Assembly (NCBI RefSeq): GCF_000007205.1 | Contig: NC_005043.1 | Coordinates: 806,001 to 870,000 of the forward strand | Reading direction: 5' to 3' | From: Chlamydia pneumoniae TW-183 | GTDB taxonomy: Bacteria > Chlamydiota > Chlamydiia > Chlamydiales > Chlamydiaceae | Length of the DNA stretch: 64,000 nt | Shown here: in pieces, positions 17,295-27,497 of the stretch | How the letters are laid out: the number at the start of each line of letters is the position of its first letter | Position numbering within the stretch: position 1 is the stretch's first letter | Notes under the pieces: generated by a model | Told to the model about the DNA's origin: nothing | Databases searched by the model: none | What the model saw: the letters and a program-made list of their open reading frames with translations, nothing else | Program-made: the position numbers and the translations under genes

Positions 17295-18992
17295 TTATGC
17301 ATGAGGAAACACTAGAGTATAAATCACTCTTTTTTTCCCTTCTTTCTGAACAAGTTGTATCGGATGCAAGTCGATACCTTGTTCTTGTAGTATGGATGTA
17401 AATCTCTCTACATTCTTGGGTAGTCCCAAACATACAACACTGACATCAGGAAATTTTTTCAAAGATGTTTTCAGGTGATTTGCTTGTAGAACAGCCCAGG
17501 CATCTTGGGCCTCAGAATCGTTATCTCTAACACTAGAGACAACTGTGGGAACACACCAAGACAATAACCACGCTCTCCATCCTGGCACTAATTTTTGGTC
17601 GAGAATGATGACTCTGCTTCTCACTGTTTTGGTTAGAGCAGCTAAAACACGTCGGATTTCCCTATAACTTTGTACGGCAACAAAATAACATTTCGGGCTC
17701 GAAGACTGGTGGATTTTTAAATAGTAACCTAGCTGCCGTCTTAATATGATACCCAACAACAGGCGATAGACGTGTTCTCTCCATATCCATAATGTCCAGA
17801 TAGAGACAGCGAGCACAAACCAACCGATATAGAAAAAACTTGTTTCAGGAGACAAGCCTAAGTTACTTCCCAAAACTCGGATCACTCCTGCAGCGACTAA
17901 CACTCCAAAGAAATCTAAAAAGTTATTGGCAGCCAAAATTTGCCCTCTCTTATGTTCCGGGCTTGCATATTGTACATAAGCATGGAGAGGCACTTGATAC
18001 ACCCCACCAAGAAATCCCAGTGCGAGTAAAAAAAACAACACGAATAGTATCGAACAAGCAAAGGCATACAGCCCCATAAATACGAGAGCTAGGCCGATAG
18101 CGGCCAAAGGGACGTATCCTATTTTGATATCTTTTCCTGAGATTTTCCCGGTGATGTACGACCCCGTGCCTACACCTAACGCCACTATAGGAAACAAGTA
18201 AGCGCCATAATGCTTAGGATATTTTAAAGTAAATTCTACAAAAGGGATGATCTCTAGCTGAGTATAAGCACCTATCAATAAGAAGAAAGATCCCAAAAAA
18301 ATCGATACAGTCAAATAATGAATCATCCGGGTATCTTTCAAAACTTTCCATAAATCTTTGAAACTCACCAAGGTGATTTTCTGTTTCACATTTTTCACAT
18401 TGCTAGGTCGGATACAGAAGGAAATAAGAGTACTGATAATAGAAACAATAACACACATTAAGGTAGGCCAGACATAGCTATTTACACCTAAACGATGAGT
18501 TACATCGACAAGAAGAGGAGCAAGGCAAGAACCTAAAATACTTCCTGTATAGGTGGCTGCTGTCATAATCCCGTTGGCTTGGGAGAGCTGTTCTGAGGGT
18601 AGCATTTCGGGAAGAATCCCGAGCTTTGCTGGCCCAAAGATTGTGGTGTGACATGCCATTAAAATTAAGACTACATACCCCCCAACTACAGATTGGATAA
18701 AGAAAAAGTACGTTCCGAGAATTGTACATAAAATCTCTATAAATCTGGTTGCTAAGATAATATTCCGTTTCTGAAAGCGATCTGCTAAACTTCCAGCTAG
18801 CGGAGCTAGTAAAAGAAAGGGAAGGGCAAAAAAGAAACTTACACAGGAGAGAATCTTTGCATTCTCTGTTAGAGTTTTGCCTTCCAATAGGAAAAACGCT
18901 AAAAGAAATTTATATAAATTATCGTTTATAATCGTCAGGAAATGTGTAGTTACTAGTGCCCTAAACGATTTTTTTTTAACCGAAACAGTCAT
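17295..18992 (-). CDS. lplT: LplT-like MFS lysophospholipid transporter with extra C-terminal domain
   Basis: A 565-residue protein from the ATG at 18992; the TTG at 19004 is less likely. The N-terminal part has about 12 membrane helices and LplT motifs (INDNLYKFLLAFFLL, PLAGSLADRFQKRNI, FGPAKLGILPEML). LplT moves lysophospholipids inward for re-acylation. E. coli LplT ends at about 397 residues; here a soluble region of roughly 150 residues follows the last helix. Its start codon overlaps that of divergent recC within a single CATG. Substrate is inferred; older annotation calls the family 'YgeD efflux protein'. Confidence 0.78.
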   Translation of the reverse strand: MTVSVKKKSFRALVTTHFLTIINDNLYKFLLAFFLLEGKTLTENAKILSCVSFFFALPFLLLAPLAGSLADRFQKRNIILATRFIEILCTILGTYFFFIQSVVGGYVVLILMACHTTIFGPAKLGILPEMLPSEQLSQANGIMTAATYTGSILGSCLAPLLVDVTHRLGVNSYVWPTLMCVIVSIISTLISFCIRPSNVKNVKQKITLVSFKDLWKVLKDTRMIHYLTVSIFLGSFFLLIGAYTQLEIIPFVEFTLKYPKHYGAYLFPIVALGVGTGSYITGKISGKDIKIGYVPLAAIGLALVFMGLYAFACSILFVLFFLLALGFLGGVYQVPLHAYVQYASPEHKRGQILAANNFLDFFGVLVAAGVIRVLGSNLGLSPETSFFYIGWFVLAVSIWTLWIWREHVYRLLLGIILRRQLGYYLKIHQSSSPKCYFVAVQSYREIRRVLAALTKTVRSRVIILDQKLVPGWRAWLLSWCVPTVVSSVRDNDSEAQDAWAVLQANHLKTSLKKFPDVSVVCLGLPKNVERFTSILQEQGIDLHPIQLVQKEGKKRVIYTLVFPHA

Positions 18993-21900
18993 GAATGCCA
19001 CCAAACATTGTCGAGCAAGCTTCAGTAACTCGCCCCGTCACCTCCTAGCTCAGCTTGCGGAGGATATTACGTCCACACATCAAAAACCTTTTACCAAAAG
19101 GTGGATTCTTGTTGCAAATGCTACTACAGGGCACTGGATAAAAAACCAACTTGTACATGTCTTGTCAGACCACATCTTTATGGGATCAACTATTTTCACT
19201 GCTTCGGATTCCATTGTCAAACACTTATTCTTGGGTTCGGGTTGCTCGCAGCCCAATATTCCGGACTACCTTACCCTTCCCTTGTTAATAAATAATATTT
19301 TAGAAGAAATCTCGAAGGCTTCCAAATTTGAAAATGGAAGGGAGTTTTTATCTCCACCCACATACGAAACAACAAAAAAACTTGCTGCTGCGTTTAAGCA
19401 GTTCCATACGTTTTCACAACGCCCGACCAAAAACGCCTCCCATTACCAAGAATTATTTCAAATCTTGGAAAGCCATTTTTCTTCTTATGAAGAGATGTTC
19501 ACCACTATTTTAAATAATCGAACGCAAGAGGAGGACTGCTCCCTTCATATTTTTGGTTATGCTCATCTTCCCAAACATCTTGCGGAATTTTTTATTAATT
19601 TAAGTACGTATTTCCCTGTATATTTCTATTGTTTTTCTCCCTGTCGAGAATATTTTGGTGATTTACTTTCCGATAGAGCTATTGATTTCTTTTGGAATCA
19701 ACTTCCCGACTCCCCAATAAAAAATGCCTGGGAACACTATGTATTATCAGACAGGCAAGCACTTCTTGCAAACTTAGCTCATAAATCTCAGTCGTCGCAA
19801 AATTTTTTCCTAGATAGGGAAATAGACTATCAAGAGATGTTTCTCCCTTCAAAACACGATAGTTCTTTAGGGGTAATACAGAACTCTATTTTAGACCTCA
19901 AGCCCACGTCTCCTCAAGATTTCTCTCAAACAAAGCAGACCATTTGTATTTATAGAGCTCTAAATATTCCCAGAGAAGTCCAGGAGGTATTTTGTAAAGT
20001 TACAGAACTTCTGCATCGCGGAGTGTCACCTGAGGAGATTTTTATTCTCTCTTCTCACATAGAGAGCTACAAGGTACATCTAAACGCTATTTTCAATCCT
20101 CATGTGCCTATATACTTTACTGATGAAGTAGATCCACGGGCTGAAGATCTCAGAAATAAAATCCTCCTACTTTCTTCTATTTTACAAACACAAGGGGATT
20201 TACATTACATTCTTCAACTCCTTACGCACCCACAACTACAACAACCTATAGATCAAAACAAGGTTCCCTATCTGATTAAAAAGCTTTCCTCAGAATGGGG
20301 AAAAATTTCTTCAAAAGACCGAGCTTCGGGTCAACAAATGAAAGCTCTAGGTGATCTGATATTAGAAGAATACCCATTCCATCAAGAGGGTGGGCGTGTG
20401 AGCCAAGTAGAAGTTTGGGAAACAACAGTACCTTTAATTTATTTCATTCAAGAGCGTATCAACCTTTATCTTTCCAGCTCCCAACATAGCTATGAAGATC
20501 TATTTCAAAACGTGTTTTCTTGTTTAGAAAAGATTTTTGTTTTATCTCCCGAAGAGACCTCTTTCATTACAACGTTAAGGAACTCTCTTTTCCCAACCTT
20601 TGCTACATCTTCCTGTTCTCTTCTTTTTTTCACTGATTTCTGTTTAGACTTTTTGCTTCATTTCCATAAACCCAGTCCCCTGTATGACAAGCCAGGACCT
20701 TACATAGGTAGTTTGAGTAGCCTCAGCTTAATTCCTAAAGGCTATGTCTTTATTTTAGGAGCTAATAAAACAACATCGTCTGACATTTTTGATCTTTTAA
20801 ATAGGACAACAACACATGAAGAGCTTGCATTTTCTTCTACAGAAGACGAGGAAAATTTCCACTTCCTACAAATTTTAGTCTCTACAAAACATGAACTTCA
20901 TATTAGTTATATATCATCGGCAGCGCAATTCAACCTTCCTAGTCCCTTTCTAAACCATATTAAAGAAACCTTAGACCTGCCTGTAGAAACGTTACCTACA
21001 CAACCCTACCTCTCTGCTTTCTTCAAGAATAAAGCTTGTTTACACACCTCTCAAGAATACAACTACTCTCTTGCTCATGCTTTCTATTCTAAAAAAGCTC
21101 TCCTCCCTTCCTTGTTTATTCCAACTGTAAAGCAGGTAAATCTTCCTCAACATCTCTCTCTCAATGAAATTATCAAAGGAATCTTTTCTCCTTTAGACCT
21201 CTTTTTAAAAACCAATTACAATCTCAGAATTTCCTACCCAGAACACCTTAAAAAACAACAGAAACTCTTTCCAACAAAACATCAAATCGAAGACTTTTGG
21301 AATGAATGTTTTGTAGACAAAGAGCATGACCTGATCCCTAGTATCTCTCCTCATGCTGAAGAGCTTTTTACTTACTATAGGGAAAAGACAATCCTATTGC
21401 GTAATGGATTGGACAAAGATCCGAAACATTCACCTTATACAGTCACATTCTCTTCCTCAATTTTCGAAGAGAGACCCTATCATGAAAGTTACCTTTTCCC
21501 GCCTCTTTCTTTATCTTTCCAAGGAAATCCGGTCCAAATCCATGGAACAATTCATGGGGTATGCAATGAGGGACTTTATTTATGTTCTATAGATCCTAGA
21601 GATTCCCTAAAAAAAACAACCAGAACCCTAGGGAGTCTCCCAGAAACCTCTTCTGAACAAAAACAGCTCTTAGAAAGATATGTAGCGTTGGCGGTGTTAC
21701 AAATGTCTCAGCACCTCTCTTCAGATTCGGCTTTAATAAAGCTTACATCGTTCAATACTAAAGAAAACCACCATCCTCCTTTTTCGGATCCTGAAGGTTA
21801 TCTCCGTAAAGTTTTAGAAGTCTATCACCTGATGTCTTCGCAACCCATTCCCCTACTTTCTCCATTATGTTGGAAAACCTTAGACGATGAAGAAAAATTT

Positions 21901-22065
21901 CATCAGGCAGTACTTTCTGCTATAAGTGAAGAAGCTAAAAATCCTTCTCTTCCTATTTTCTGGCAGTTTCACAATCGTAATATCGAGGAGATCTTAAATC
22001 ACGTGGGTGCATCCGAACGTTTGAAAATTTTATCTCTTTTCAGAGGTCCCTGTGAAGCCGTTTAA
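18991..22065 (+). CDS. recC: Exodeoxyribonuclease V subunit RecC
   Basis: About 1024 residues from the ATG at 18991. The upstream extension to 18877 is rejected because it lies antisense to the LplT-like gene and the RecC-type N terminus (FSNSPRHLLAQLAEDI) begins just after this ATG. Helicase-like folds without Walker motifs, plus blocks such as EVQEVFCKVTELLHRGVSPEEIFI, are typical of RecC. It pairs with RecB and RecD in double-strand break repair. No clear ribosome site precedes the ATG. The last 14 bp overlap recB, indicating translational coupling. Confidence 0.9.
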   Translation: MNATKHCRASFSNSPRHLLAQLAEDITSTHQKPFTKRWILVANATTGHWIKNQLVHVLSDHIFMGSTIFTASDSIVKHLFLGSGCSQPNIPDYLTLPLLINNILEEISKASKFENGREFLSPPTYETTKKLAAAFKQFHTFSQRPTKNASHYQELFQILESHFSSYEEMFTTILNNRTQEEDCSLHIFGYAHLPKHLAEFFINLSTYFPVYFYCFSPCREYFGDLLSDRAIDFFWNQLPDSPIKNAWEHYVLSDRQALLANLAHKSQSSQNFFLDREIDYQEMFLPSKHDSSLGVIQNSILDLKPTSPQDFSQTKQTICIYRALNIPREVQEVFCKVTELLHRGVSPEEIFILSSHIESYKVHLNAIFNPHVPIYFTDEVDPRAEDLRNKILLLSSILQTQGDLHYILQLLTHPQLQQPIDQNKVPYLIKKLSSEWGKISSKDRASGQQMKALGDLILEEYPFHQEGGRVSQVEVWETTVPLIYFIQERINLYLSSSQHSYEDLFQNVFSCLEKIFVLSPEETSFITTLRNSLFPTFATSSCSLLFFTDFCLDFLLHFHKPSPLYDKPGPYIGSLSSLSLIPKGYVFILGANKTTSSDIFDLLNRTTTHEELAFSSTEDEENFHFLQILVSTKHELHISYISSAAQFNLPSPFLNHIKETLDLPVETLPTQPYLSAFFKNKACLHTSQEYNYSLAHAFYSKKALLPSLFIPTVKQVNLPQHLSLNEIIKGIFSPLDLFLKTNYNLRISYPEHLKKQQKLFPTKHQIEDFWNECFVDKEHDLIPSISPHAEELFTYYREKTILLRNGLDKDPKHSPYTVTFSSSIFEERPYHESYLFPPLSLSFQGNPVQIHGTIHGVCNEGLYLCSIDPRDSLKKTTRTLGSLPETSSEQKQLLERYVALAVLQMSQHLSSDSALIKLTSFNTKENHHPPFSDPEGYLRKVLEVYHLMSSQPIPLLSPLCWKTLDDEEKFHQAVLSAISEEAKNPSLPIFWQFHNRNIEEILNHVGASERLKILSLFRGPCEAV

Positions 22066-25000
22066 TATTTTTGACTCAAACTCTTCGATTCAGGGAAAAT
22101 TTTTCCTAGAAGCCTCTGCAGGCACAGGAAAAACATTTACTATAGAACAGATCGTGTTGCGAGCCTTGATTGAAGGCTCGCTAACACATGTAGAACATGC
22201 CTTAGCAATTACATTTACGAATGCTTCTACCAATGAGCTTAAGGTTCGCATCAAAGACAATCTTGCTCAAACTTTAAGAGAATTAAAAGCGGTTCTAAAC
22301 TCTCAGCCGGCTTCTTTACCCACATATTTAGATATCAATTGCAATGTAAAGCAGATTTACATGCAAGTTCGCAATGCTCTTGCTACTCTAGATCAGATGT
22401 CTTTGTTTACGATTCATGGCTTTTGCAACTTTGTTCTAGAACAATATTTTCCTAAGACCCGTCTTATTCACAAAAACCCTGCTCTGACCCACTCTCAATT
22501 AGTTCTTCATCACATCACTAACTATTTAAAACAAGACCTCTGGAAAAATGTACTTTTTCAAGAACAGTTTCATCTATTAGCAGTTCGCTACAATGTAACC
22601 TCGAAGCATACATCTTCTCTGGTGGATAAGCTACTTGCCAGCTATACCCAACCAATCTCCTCCTACTTTTCCTCACGTGTTGAAAGACTTGAGCAAATTT
22701 CTCTTTGGCATCAACAAATATACAACTCTCTTTTAGAAATTCCAAAACAGGTTTTTCTAGATCAGCTAACTGCCCACATCTCAGGATTTAAAAAGCAGCC
22801 CTTTTCCATTCTTGATGATCTCCATCATTTTGTGGATCTCCTTTACACTTCGGAGACCCATAGCTCTTTATTTTCATTCTTTAAAATTGCAGAAACATTC
22901 AACTTCAAACACCGTCTTGCACGTTACAAGCCTTGTGCTGCCTTTACTGTTTTAGAAAACATGTCTTGGGTAGAGCGTACTTTAGAGTTTTGTAACTTGG
23001 ATCGAATCTTCAATACTTTGTTAGTCGATCTCCAAGAGTATCTTAAACAAAATTATACCCCTTGGCTCTCTCCCGATGAAAGCGTCTTTGCCCTCGAGAA
23101 ACTACTCTCTTCATCTGAAGCTCAACCTGTAGTTCAAGCTCTTAGAGAGCAATACCAGCTCGTATTAATTGATGAATTTCAAGATACAGACAAGCAACAA
23201 TGGAGCATCTTTTCGAATCTCTTTATTTCTCCGAAATTTACAGGATCGTTATTTCTTATCGGAGACCCCAAGCAATCTATTTATGAATGGAGAAGTGCGG
23301 ATCTTCCTACCTATCTTACAGCCAAATCTTCGTTTTCAGAAGACAAGCAACTACAGCTTGTCAATAATTACCGCTCTACACCCAAACTCATGGAAGCCAT
23401 CAACCAAATATTCGGGAAAATCTCTCCATTTTTAGAGATCCCTGGCTACCTACCTATAGAATACCATGCGCTAAATCCTCAGAGTAGTGAGACATTTGAA
23501 AATCCCCCCCACGCTCCTATTCATTTCTTCTTTTATGAAACTATTAAAGACCAGGCATTATGGATATTCTCAGAAGCGCTAAGACTACAAAAAGAACAAA
23601 AGATTCCCCTAGGGAATATGGTTGTCCTGGTCTCAGACTCAAATCAAGCTTTTGAGTTAATTTCCTATGCGACTATTCCTGTTTCCTTTTCTAAAAACAA
23701 ATCTATATTTCATCTTACAGAAACTCACATACTGACTACAGCTCTACTAGAAGCCATTCTTCACCCGGAGAATTATGAAAAAATCAGCAAGATATTGTTC
23801 TCATCTCTTTTTGGACTTTCTTTAGACGAAGTCACAACAAAAAAAGAAGACTTTACGATTTATTTCCAATCACTACATAGCTACATCTCACATCATGGAC
23901 TTCTGGCTACATTTTACCGAGTGATGACTACGCAAGGAAACGTATTGTTCTCATCTCCTAGAGGGGATCTTATTTTTCAGGAAATGGAGAAACTTTGTGG
24001 TTACCTAGATACAATTTCTTCTTATCCCTACCACCAACTTCTTCACCTGAAAAACTTTTCTGAAACAGGACGGTGGGAAGAAGAACTCGCTATATCTTCT
24101 TATTCTGAGGACTTGGAAACTTTAAAAATCACTACCATTCACTCTTCTAAAGGTCTCGAATACGATATAGTCTTTTGTCCAGGAATTGAGAAAAGTAAAA
24201 AAAATAAAAGCTCTTCAGAATTACTAAGAGAAATGTACGTTGCTTGCACGAGAGCAAAAAAACAGCTGTACCTACCTATAAGCACGCAACCGCCTTCTCT
24301 TCAGAGAAGCTCCGCATTAACAAATTACGTGAAATTAGAAGGTACGCAGAGTTCGGCTTATGACTTAGCTATCCACCTACATCAAGAACATCCTGATTTA
24401 TTTTCGTATTCGCTACCTAAGGACCATGGACATGCTACCACAGTGTTGAATCTGCCACTTTTAGAGACGTTCGCTCTAAAAGTGACACCCCCGAAAACTA
24501 TTTTTTCCTTCTCATCTACAAAATTCCTATTGGACACTCACAAAGACTCGCAATCGATCCCATATTCCAAACTCCCGATTTCAAAACAACAGCTTCCTCT
24601 GGGAGAAAAAACAGGAATTCTTATACACAAAATTTTAGAATCTATTCAATTTTCTCTATTACAAGACACTGAGTACTTGATGTCTACGATCATGCGTTTC
24701 ATAAAACACACTCATCTTGAAGGATTCGAGGAAACGATTCTTAAACTACTTAGTAAGACGTTTTTTTCTCCTTTAACATTTTCATCGCAGACATTTTCTC
24801 TATCTCAAGTTCTACCGAATAAGATATTTCGAGAGACTTCTTTTTTATTTTTAGAGAACCAAGAGCTGTGGCAAGGGGTGATTGATCTTTTTTTTGAGCA
24901 TGAAGGAAAGTACTACATTATTGACTGGAAAACATCGTTTTTAGGAGAGACAAACTCCGATTACTCAAAAAGCAACCTATCTATCTACATAAAACAAGAA

Positions 25001-25204
25001 AAATTAGATTACCAAGGCAGGATCTACGTCAAAGCTGTCAGGAAGTTTTTAAATCAATTTGAAATTGATGATGATGTAGAGCTTGGAGTTATCTTTATCC
25101 GTGGCATAGACACCCAAGGAAATGGGTTTTTCGCTTTAAATAGCAGCGAAGACATTCCTAACTTCAATCCCAAAGCAATCCAAAAATGTCAGGCCTATCA
25201 TTAG
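22052..25204 (+). CDS. recB: Exodeoxyribonuclease V subunit RecB (helicase-nuclease)
   Basis: A 1050-residue UvrD-family helicase starting with GTG inside the end of recC. Motif I is EASAGTGKTFTIEQ, motif II LVLIDEFQDTD, then GDPKQSIYEWR and the late TTIHSSKGLEYDIVF. The C-terminal nuclease domain keeps GVIDLFFEHEGKYYIIDWKTS, with the metal-binding Asp and the DWK motif. It is shorter than E. coli RecB (about 1180). Its 3' end overlaps the convergent mreC gene by 41 bp. Confidence 0.95.
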   Translation: MKPFNIFDSNSSIQGKFFLEASAGTGKTFTIEQIVLRALIEGSLTHVEHALAITFTNASTNELKVRIKDNLAQTLRELKAVLNSQPASLPTYLDINCNVKQIYMQVRNALATLDQMSLFTIHGFCNFVLEQYFPKTRLIHKNPALTHSQLVLHHITNYLKQDLWKNVLFQEQFHLLAVRYNVTSKHTSSLVDKLLASYTQPISSYFSSRVERLEQISLWHQQIYNSLLEIPKQVFLDQLTAHISGFKKQPFSILDDLHHFVDLLYTSETHSSLFSFFKIAETFNFKHRLARYKPCAAFTVLENMSWVERTLEFCNLDRIFNTLLVDLQEYLKQNYTPWLSPDESVFALEKLLSSSEAQPVVQALREQYQLVLIDEFQDTDKQQWSIFSNLFISPKFTGSLFLIGDPKQSIYEWRSADLPTYLTAKSSFSEDKQLQLVNNYRSTPKLMEAINQIFGKISPFLEIPGYLPIEYHALNPQSSETFENPPHAPIHFFFYETIKDQALWIFSEALRLQKEQKIPLGNMVVLVSDSNQAFELISYATIPVSFSKNKSIFHLTETHILTTALLEAILHPENYEKISKILFSSLFGLSLDEVTTKKEDFTIYFQSLHSYISHHGLLATFYRVMTTQGNVLFSSPRGDLIFQEMEKLCGYLDTISSYPYHQLLHLKNFSETGRWEEELAISSYSEDLETLKITTIHSSKGLEYDIVFCPGIEKSKKNKSSSELLREMYVACTRAKKQLYLPISTQPPSLQRSSALTNYVKLEGTQSSAYDLAIHLHQEHPDLFSYSLPKDHGHATTVLNLPLLETFALKVTPPKTIFSFSSTKFLLDTHKDSQSIPYSKLPISKQQLPLGEKTGILIHKILESIQFSLLQDTEYLMSTIMRFIKHTHLEGFEETILKLLSKTFFSPLTFSSQTFSLSQVLPNKIFRETSFLFLENQELWQGVIDLFFEHEGKYYIIDWKTSFLGETNSDYSKSNLSIYIKQEKLDYQGRIYVKAVRKFLNQFEIDDDVELGVIFIRGIDTQGNGFFALNSSEDIPNFNPKAIQKCQAYH

Positions 25205-26177
25205 GATTAAATTCTAGGGGAGGTAAAATAAAGAGCTGATCCAGCTCCATAAGCTTTTCTTCCAAAGACTGAGCTTCTATCTTGAAAGTACAGGCTCCAT
25301 CACGAGGAGCTTTTACCTTGGTGACTCTAGCCACCAACAGTCCTGGGGGAAATACCCCATCTAATCCTGTTGTCACTAAGATATCTCCAGGTAGCAGAGT
25401 TTTTCCCTCGCTAAAGTAGAATCCTTCTCCCTCTAAACATAAAGACCCTTCTTTCCATAAAGCCCCACCCACTCCAGAAAGTATTCCTCTTAGGAGAGCT
25501 TGGTTTTCTCCTTCTCCCTGTATTAAAGAATCTAACTCTTGTAGCTGAGAGATTTTTTCATACTTATCCTTTTCAAGGATATAGGCGTGTGAAATCTGCT
25601 CTACTTGTCTGATTAGTTCTCTAAGACTGTGTTTTATCCACCAAGACTGAATATCACCGCGCATAGCAACTACAGAGGGCTTCATTCCTACATCTGTGAT
25701 TAATCGTATACGGGATTGGTGTTCTCCAACATAATCGACAAGTCCTACTAGAACATTTCCAGAAAGCACCGGAGAATTTTTCTTGATTCCATGAGTTTTT
25801 CCTACATTCACCCAACAAGAACTAGACCAATGTGTGTAATCTCGATAGACAACCTTTCCCTCTACCAACTTATGAAAATAGGGAGTTAAGATCTCTGGAA
25901 ATAAAGGAGGAGTGTGATTAGAGACCTCATAAAGTTTGAGTTTCTCTTCTAAAGAAGCCACCCTCTCCTTAAGAACGAGGTTCTCTAATTCTAAATTAGC
26001 AAGATGAGAAGAAGGAGCTTGTTTAATTTTAGGGAAAAATTTGACGTGTAGAGAGACAAAACTGCTTCTGATCTTATCATAGACCTCTTGAGGGATGCTT
26101 CGAAAAGAGAGAATCCCTAAAGCAATAATAATATAGACGCAGATTTTTGTTTTTTTATTGCGTAGGCTATAGCTCAT
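25164..26177 (-). CDS. mreC: Rod shape-determining protein MreC
   Basis: A 337-residue protein with one N-terminal membrane helix (VYIIIALGILSF), a coiled coil (LENLVLKERVASLEEKLKLYE) and the MreC beta domains with VGLVDYVGEHQSRIRLITD and GLDGVFPPGLLVARV. In chlamydiae, MreB and MreC support peptidoglycan synthesis at the division septum in place of FtsZ. It follows tyrB with an 11-bp overlap, so the two are an operon. Confidence 0.88.
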   Translation of the reverse strand: MSYSLRNKKTKICVYIIIALGILSFRSIPQEVYDKIRSSFVSLHVKFFPKIKQAPSSHLANLELENLVLKERVASLEEKLKLYEVSNHTPPLFPEILTPYFHKLVEGKVVYRDYTHWSSSCWVNVGKTHGIKKNSPVLSGNVLVGLVDYVGEHQSRIRLITDVGMKPSVVAMRGDIQSWWIKHSLRELIRQVEQISHAYILEKDKYEKISQLQELDSLIQGEGENQALLRGILSGVGGALWKEGSLCLEGEGFYFSEGKTLLPGDILVTTGLDGVFPPGLLVARVTKVKAPRDGACTFKIEAQSLEEKLMELDQLFILPPLEFNPNDRPDIFGLLWD

Positions 26178-27354
26178 AAGCTTGAATAAAACTTTGCACT
26201 ACATGATCTATATTTTTTTCCGTAATTCCATTTAAATTCATTCTTCCTCCCGCTGTTGTATAAACAGCGTGTTGTTCTCTTAAAAAGAGCACCTGTTTAT
26301 CGGAAAACCCAGGGTATGCAAAGAATCCATGTTGGGACAATAAAAAGTCAAATGTATGACCGGCAACCTTACGCAAAGCTTGAACAAATCTTGTTCTCAT
26401 TTTACCCAAAGACTCTCTTATAAAATTGAGTTCTGATTGCCATTCTTCTTTCAAATATGGATTACTCAAAATTGTAGAAACAATTTCTACACCCCAACGT
26501 TGTGGTGAAGAGTATTCCCCTCGAATTTTTTCTTCTAAGAAACTGTGAATTTTAACCAACTCATCAGTAAAAGTACTGTGAACAGCAAAATATCCTACAC
26601 GCTCACCATAAAGAGCAAAGTTTTTGCTTGATGAAGCAGCGACAAGAACCGTATTTCCCTCTGATATAAAAATTTCTATAGGTTTTCTATCCAACTCTAT
26701 GCCGTGAGCAAAACCTTGGTATGCGGTATCAAAAAATGGAATTAACTCTCTTTCTTTCATTAAGATGGCGAGTTCTTTCCACATATCTTCAGTAAAATCT
26801 ACACCTGTAGGGTTGTGACAACAACCATGCAATAAGATAACGGAATTCTTTTCTACTTCCTTCAAAAATGCGATCAGGGGTTCAAATAACAGCTGTTTTT
26901 GTTCTTTGCTATAATAAGGATATCGGATTACCTCAAGACCCTCTTGAGAGAAAATGCGTATATGATTGCTCCAAGTCTGCTCGGGAACATAAACCTTACC
27001 AGATCCTTTTGCCACGGAAAGAAGCCGGGCTCCCAAGTGTAGCGCTCCTGTACCTCCTAAAGACTGAAACCCGACTATAGCACTCGGATCTACAGCACCA
27101 AAAACCAGCTCACGCATCTCATCTAAAAATATTTGCAACCCTGAAATAGGAAGATAACTCTTATTTTGTTCTTCTTCCAAAATGACAGTTTGTGCCTTAC
27201 GTATACAAGACAAGCCGCCGTAACGCTTTTGCGGATGCTCATAAACACCAATCACAAGGTTAACCTTTTCGGGACGCTTATCTGCAAAGAAAACGTTCTG
27301 CAAACCTAAAATAGCATCCGGAGAAAATGTTGGTATGTGATTAAAAAAACTCAT
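26167..27354 (-). CDS. tyrB: Aromatic/aspartate aminotransferase (class I)
   Basis: A 395-residue PLP enzyme of the AspC/TyrB family. Visible motifs are FNHIPTFSPDAILGLQ, LGGTGALHLGARLL, HGCCHNPTGVDF, the cofactor lysine in SSSKNFALYGERVG, and the C-terminal GRMNLNGITE. It transfers amino groups between aspartate or aromatic amino acids and 2-oxo acids. It opens a short operon with mreC. AspC and TyrB cannot be separated by eye. Confidence 0.9.
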   Translation of the reverse strand: MSFFNHIPTFSPDAILGLQNVFFADKRPEKVNLVIGVYEHPQKRYGGLSCIRKAQTVILEEEQNKSYLPISGLQIFLDEMRELVFGAVDPSAIVGFQSLGGTGALHLGARLLSVAKGSGKVYVPEQTWSNHIRIFSQEGLEVIRYPYYSKEQKQLLFEPLIAFLKEVEKNSVILLHGCCHNPTGVDFTEDMWKELAILMKERELIPFFDTAYQGFAHGIELDRKPIEIFISEGNTVLVAASSSKNFALYGERVGYFAVHSTFTDELVKIHSFLEEKIRGEYSSPQRWGVEIVSTILSNPYLKEEWQSELNFIRESLGKMRTRFVQALRKVAGHTFDFLLSQHGFFAYPGFSDKQVLFLREQHAVYTTAGGRMNLNGITEKNIDHVVQSFIQAYEL

Positions 27355-27382
27355 ATATGACTACACCTAATTATAACAAAGA

Positions 27383-27410
27383 TTGATTCTAAACCCTGGA
27401 ACATGATACT
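27383..27410 (+). promoter_or_regulatory. Sigma66-type promoter of tRNA-Ala
   Basis: TTGATT (27383-27388), a 16-bp spacer, and GATACT (27405-27410). The expected start is about 7-8 bases before the mature tRNA at 27425. Confidence 0.45.
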
Positions 27411-27424
27411 TTTTTGTATCTTTT

Positions 27425-27497
27425 GGGGTATTAGCTCAGTTGGTAGAGCGCAACAATGGCATTGTTGAGGTCAGCGGTTCGACCCCGCTATGCTCCA
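27425..27497 (+). tRNA. tRNA-Ala(GGC)
   Basis: A full 73-nt cloverleaf: acceptor GGGGTAT with ATGCTCC, D arm GCTCAGTTGGTAGAGC, anticodon stem CAACA/TGTTG with loop ATGGCAT (anticodon GGC, reading GCC/GCU alanine codons) and T arm with GGTTCGACC. CCA is not encoded. The last ten bases overlap the antisense end of greA, which reads through the acceptor stem. Confidence 0.97.

Noticed and set aside
18877-18990. 38-codon N-terminal extension of RecC
   Set aside because: It is antisense to the LplT-like coding region and RecC similarity begins after the ATG at 18991.
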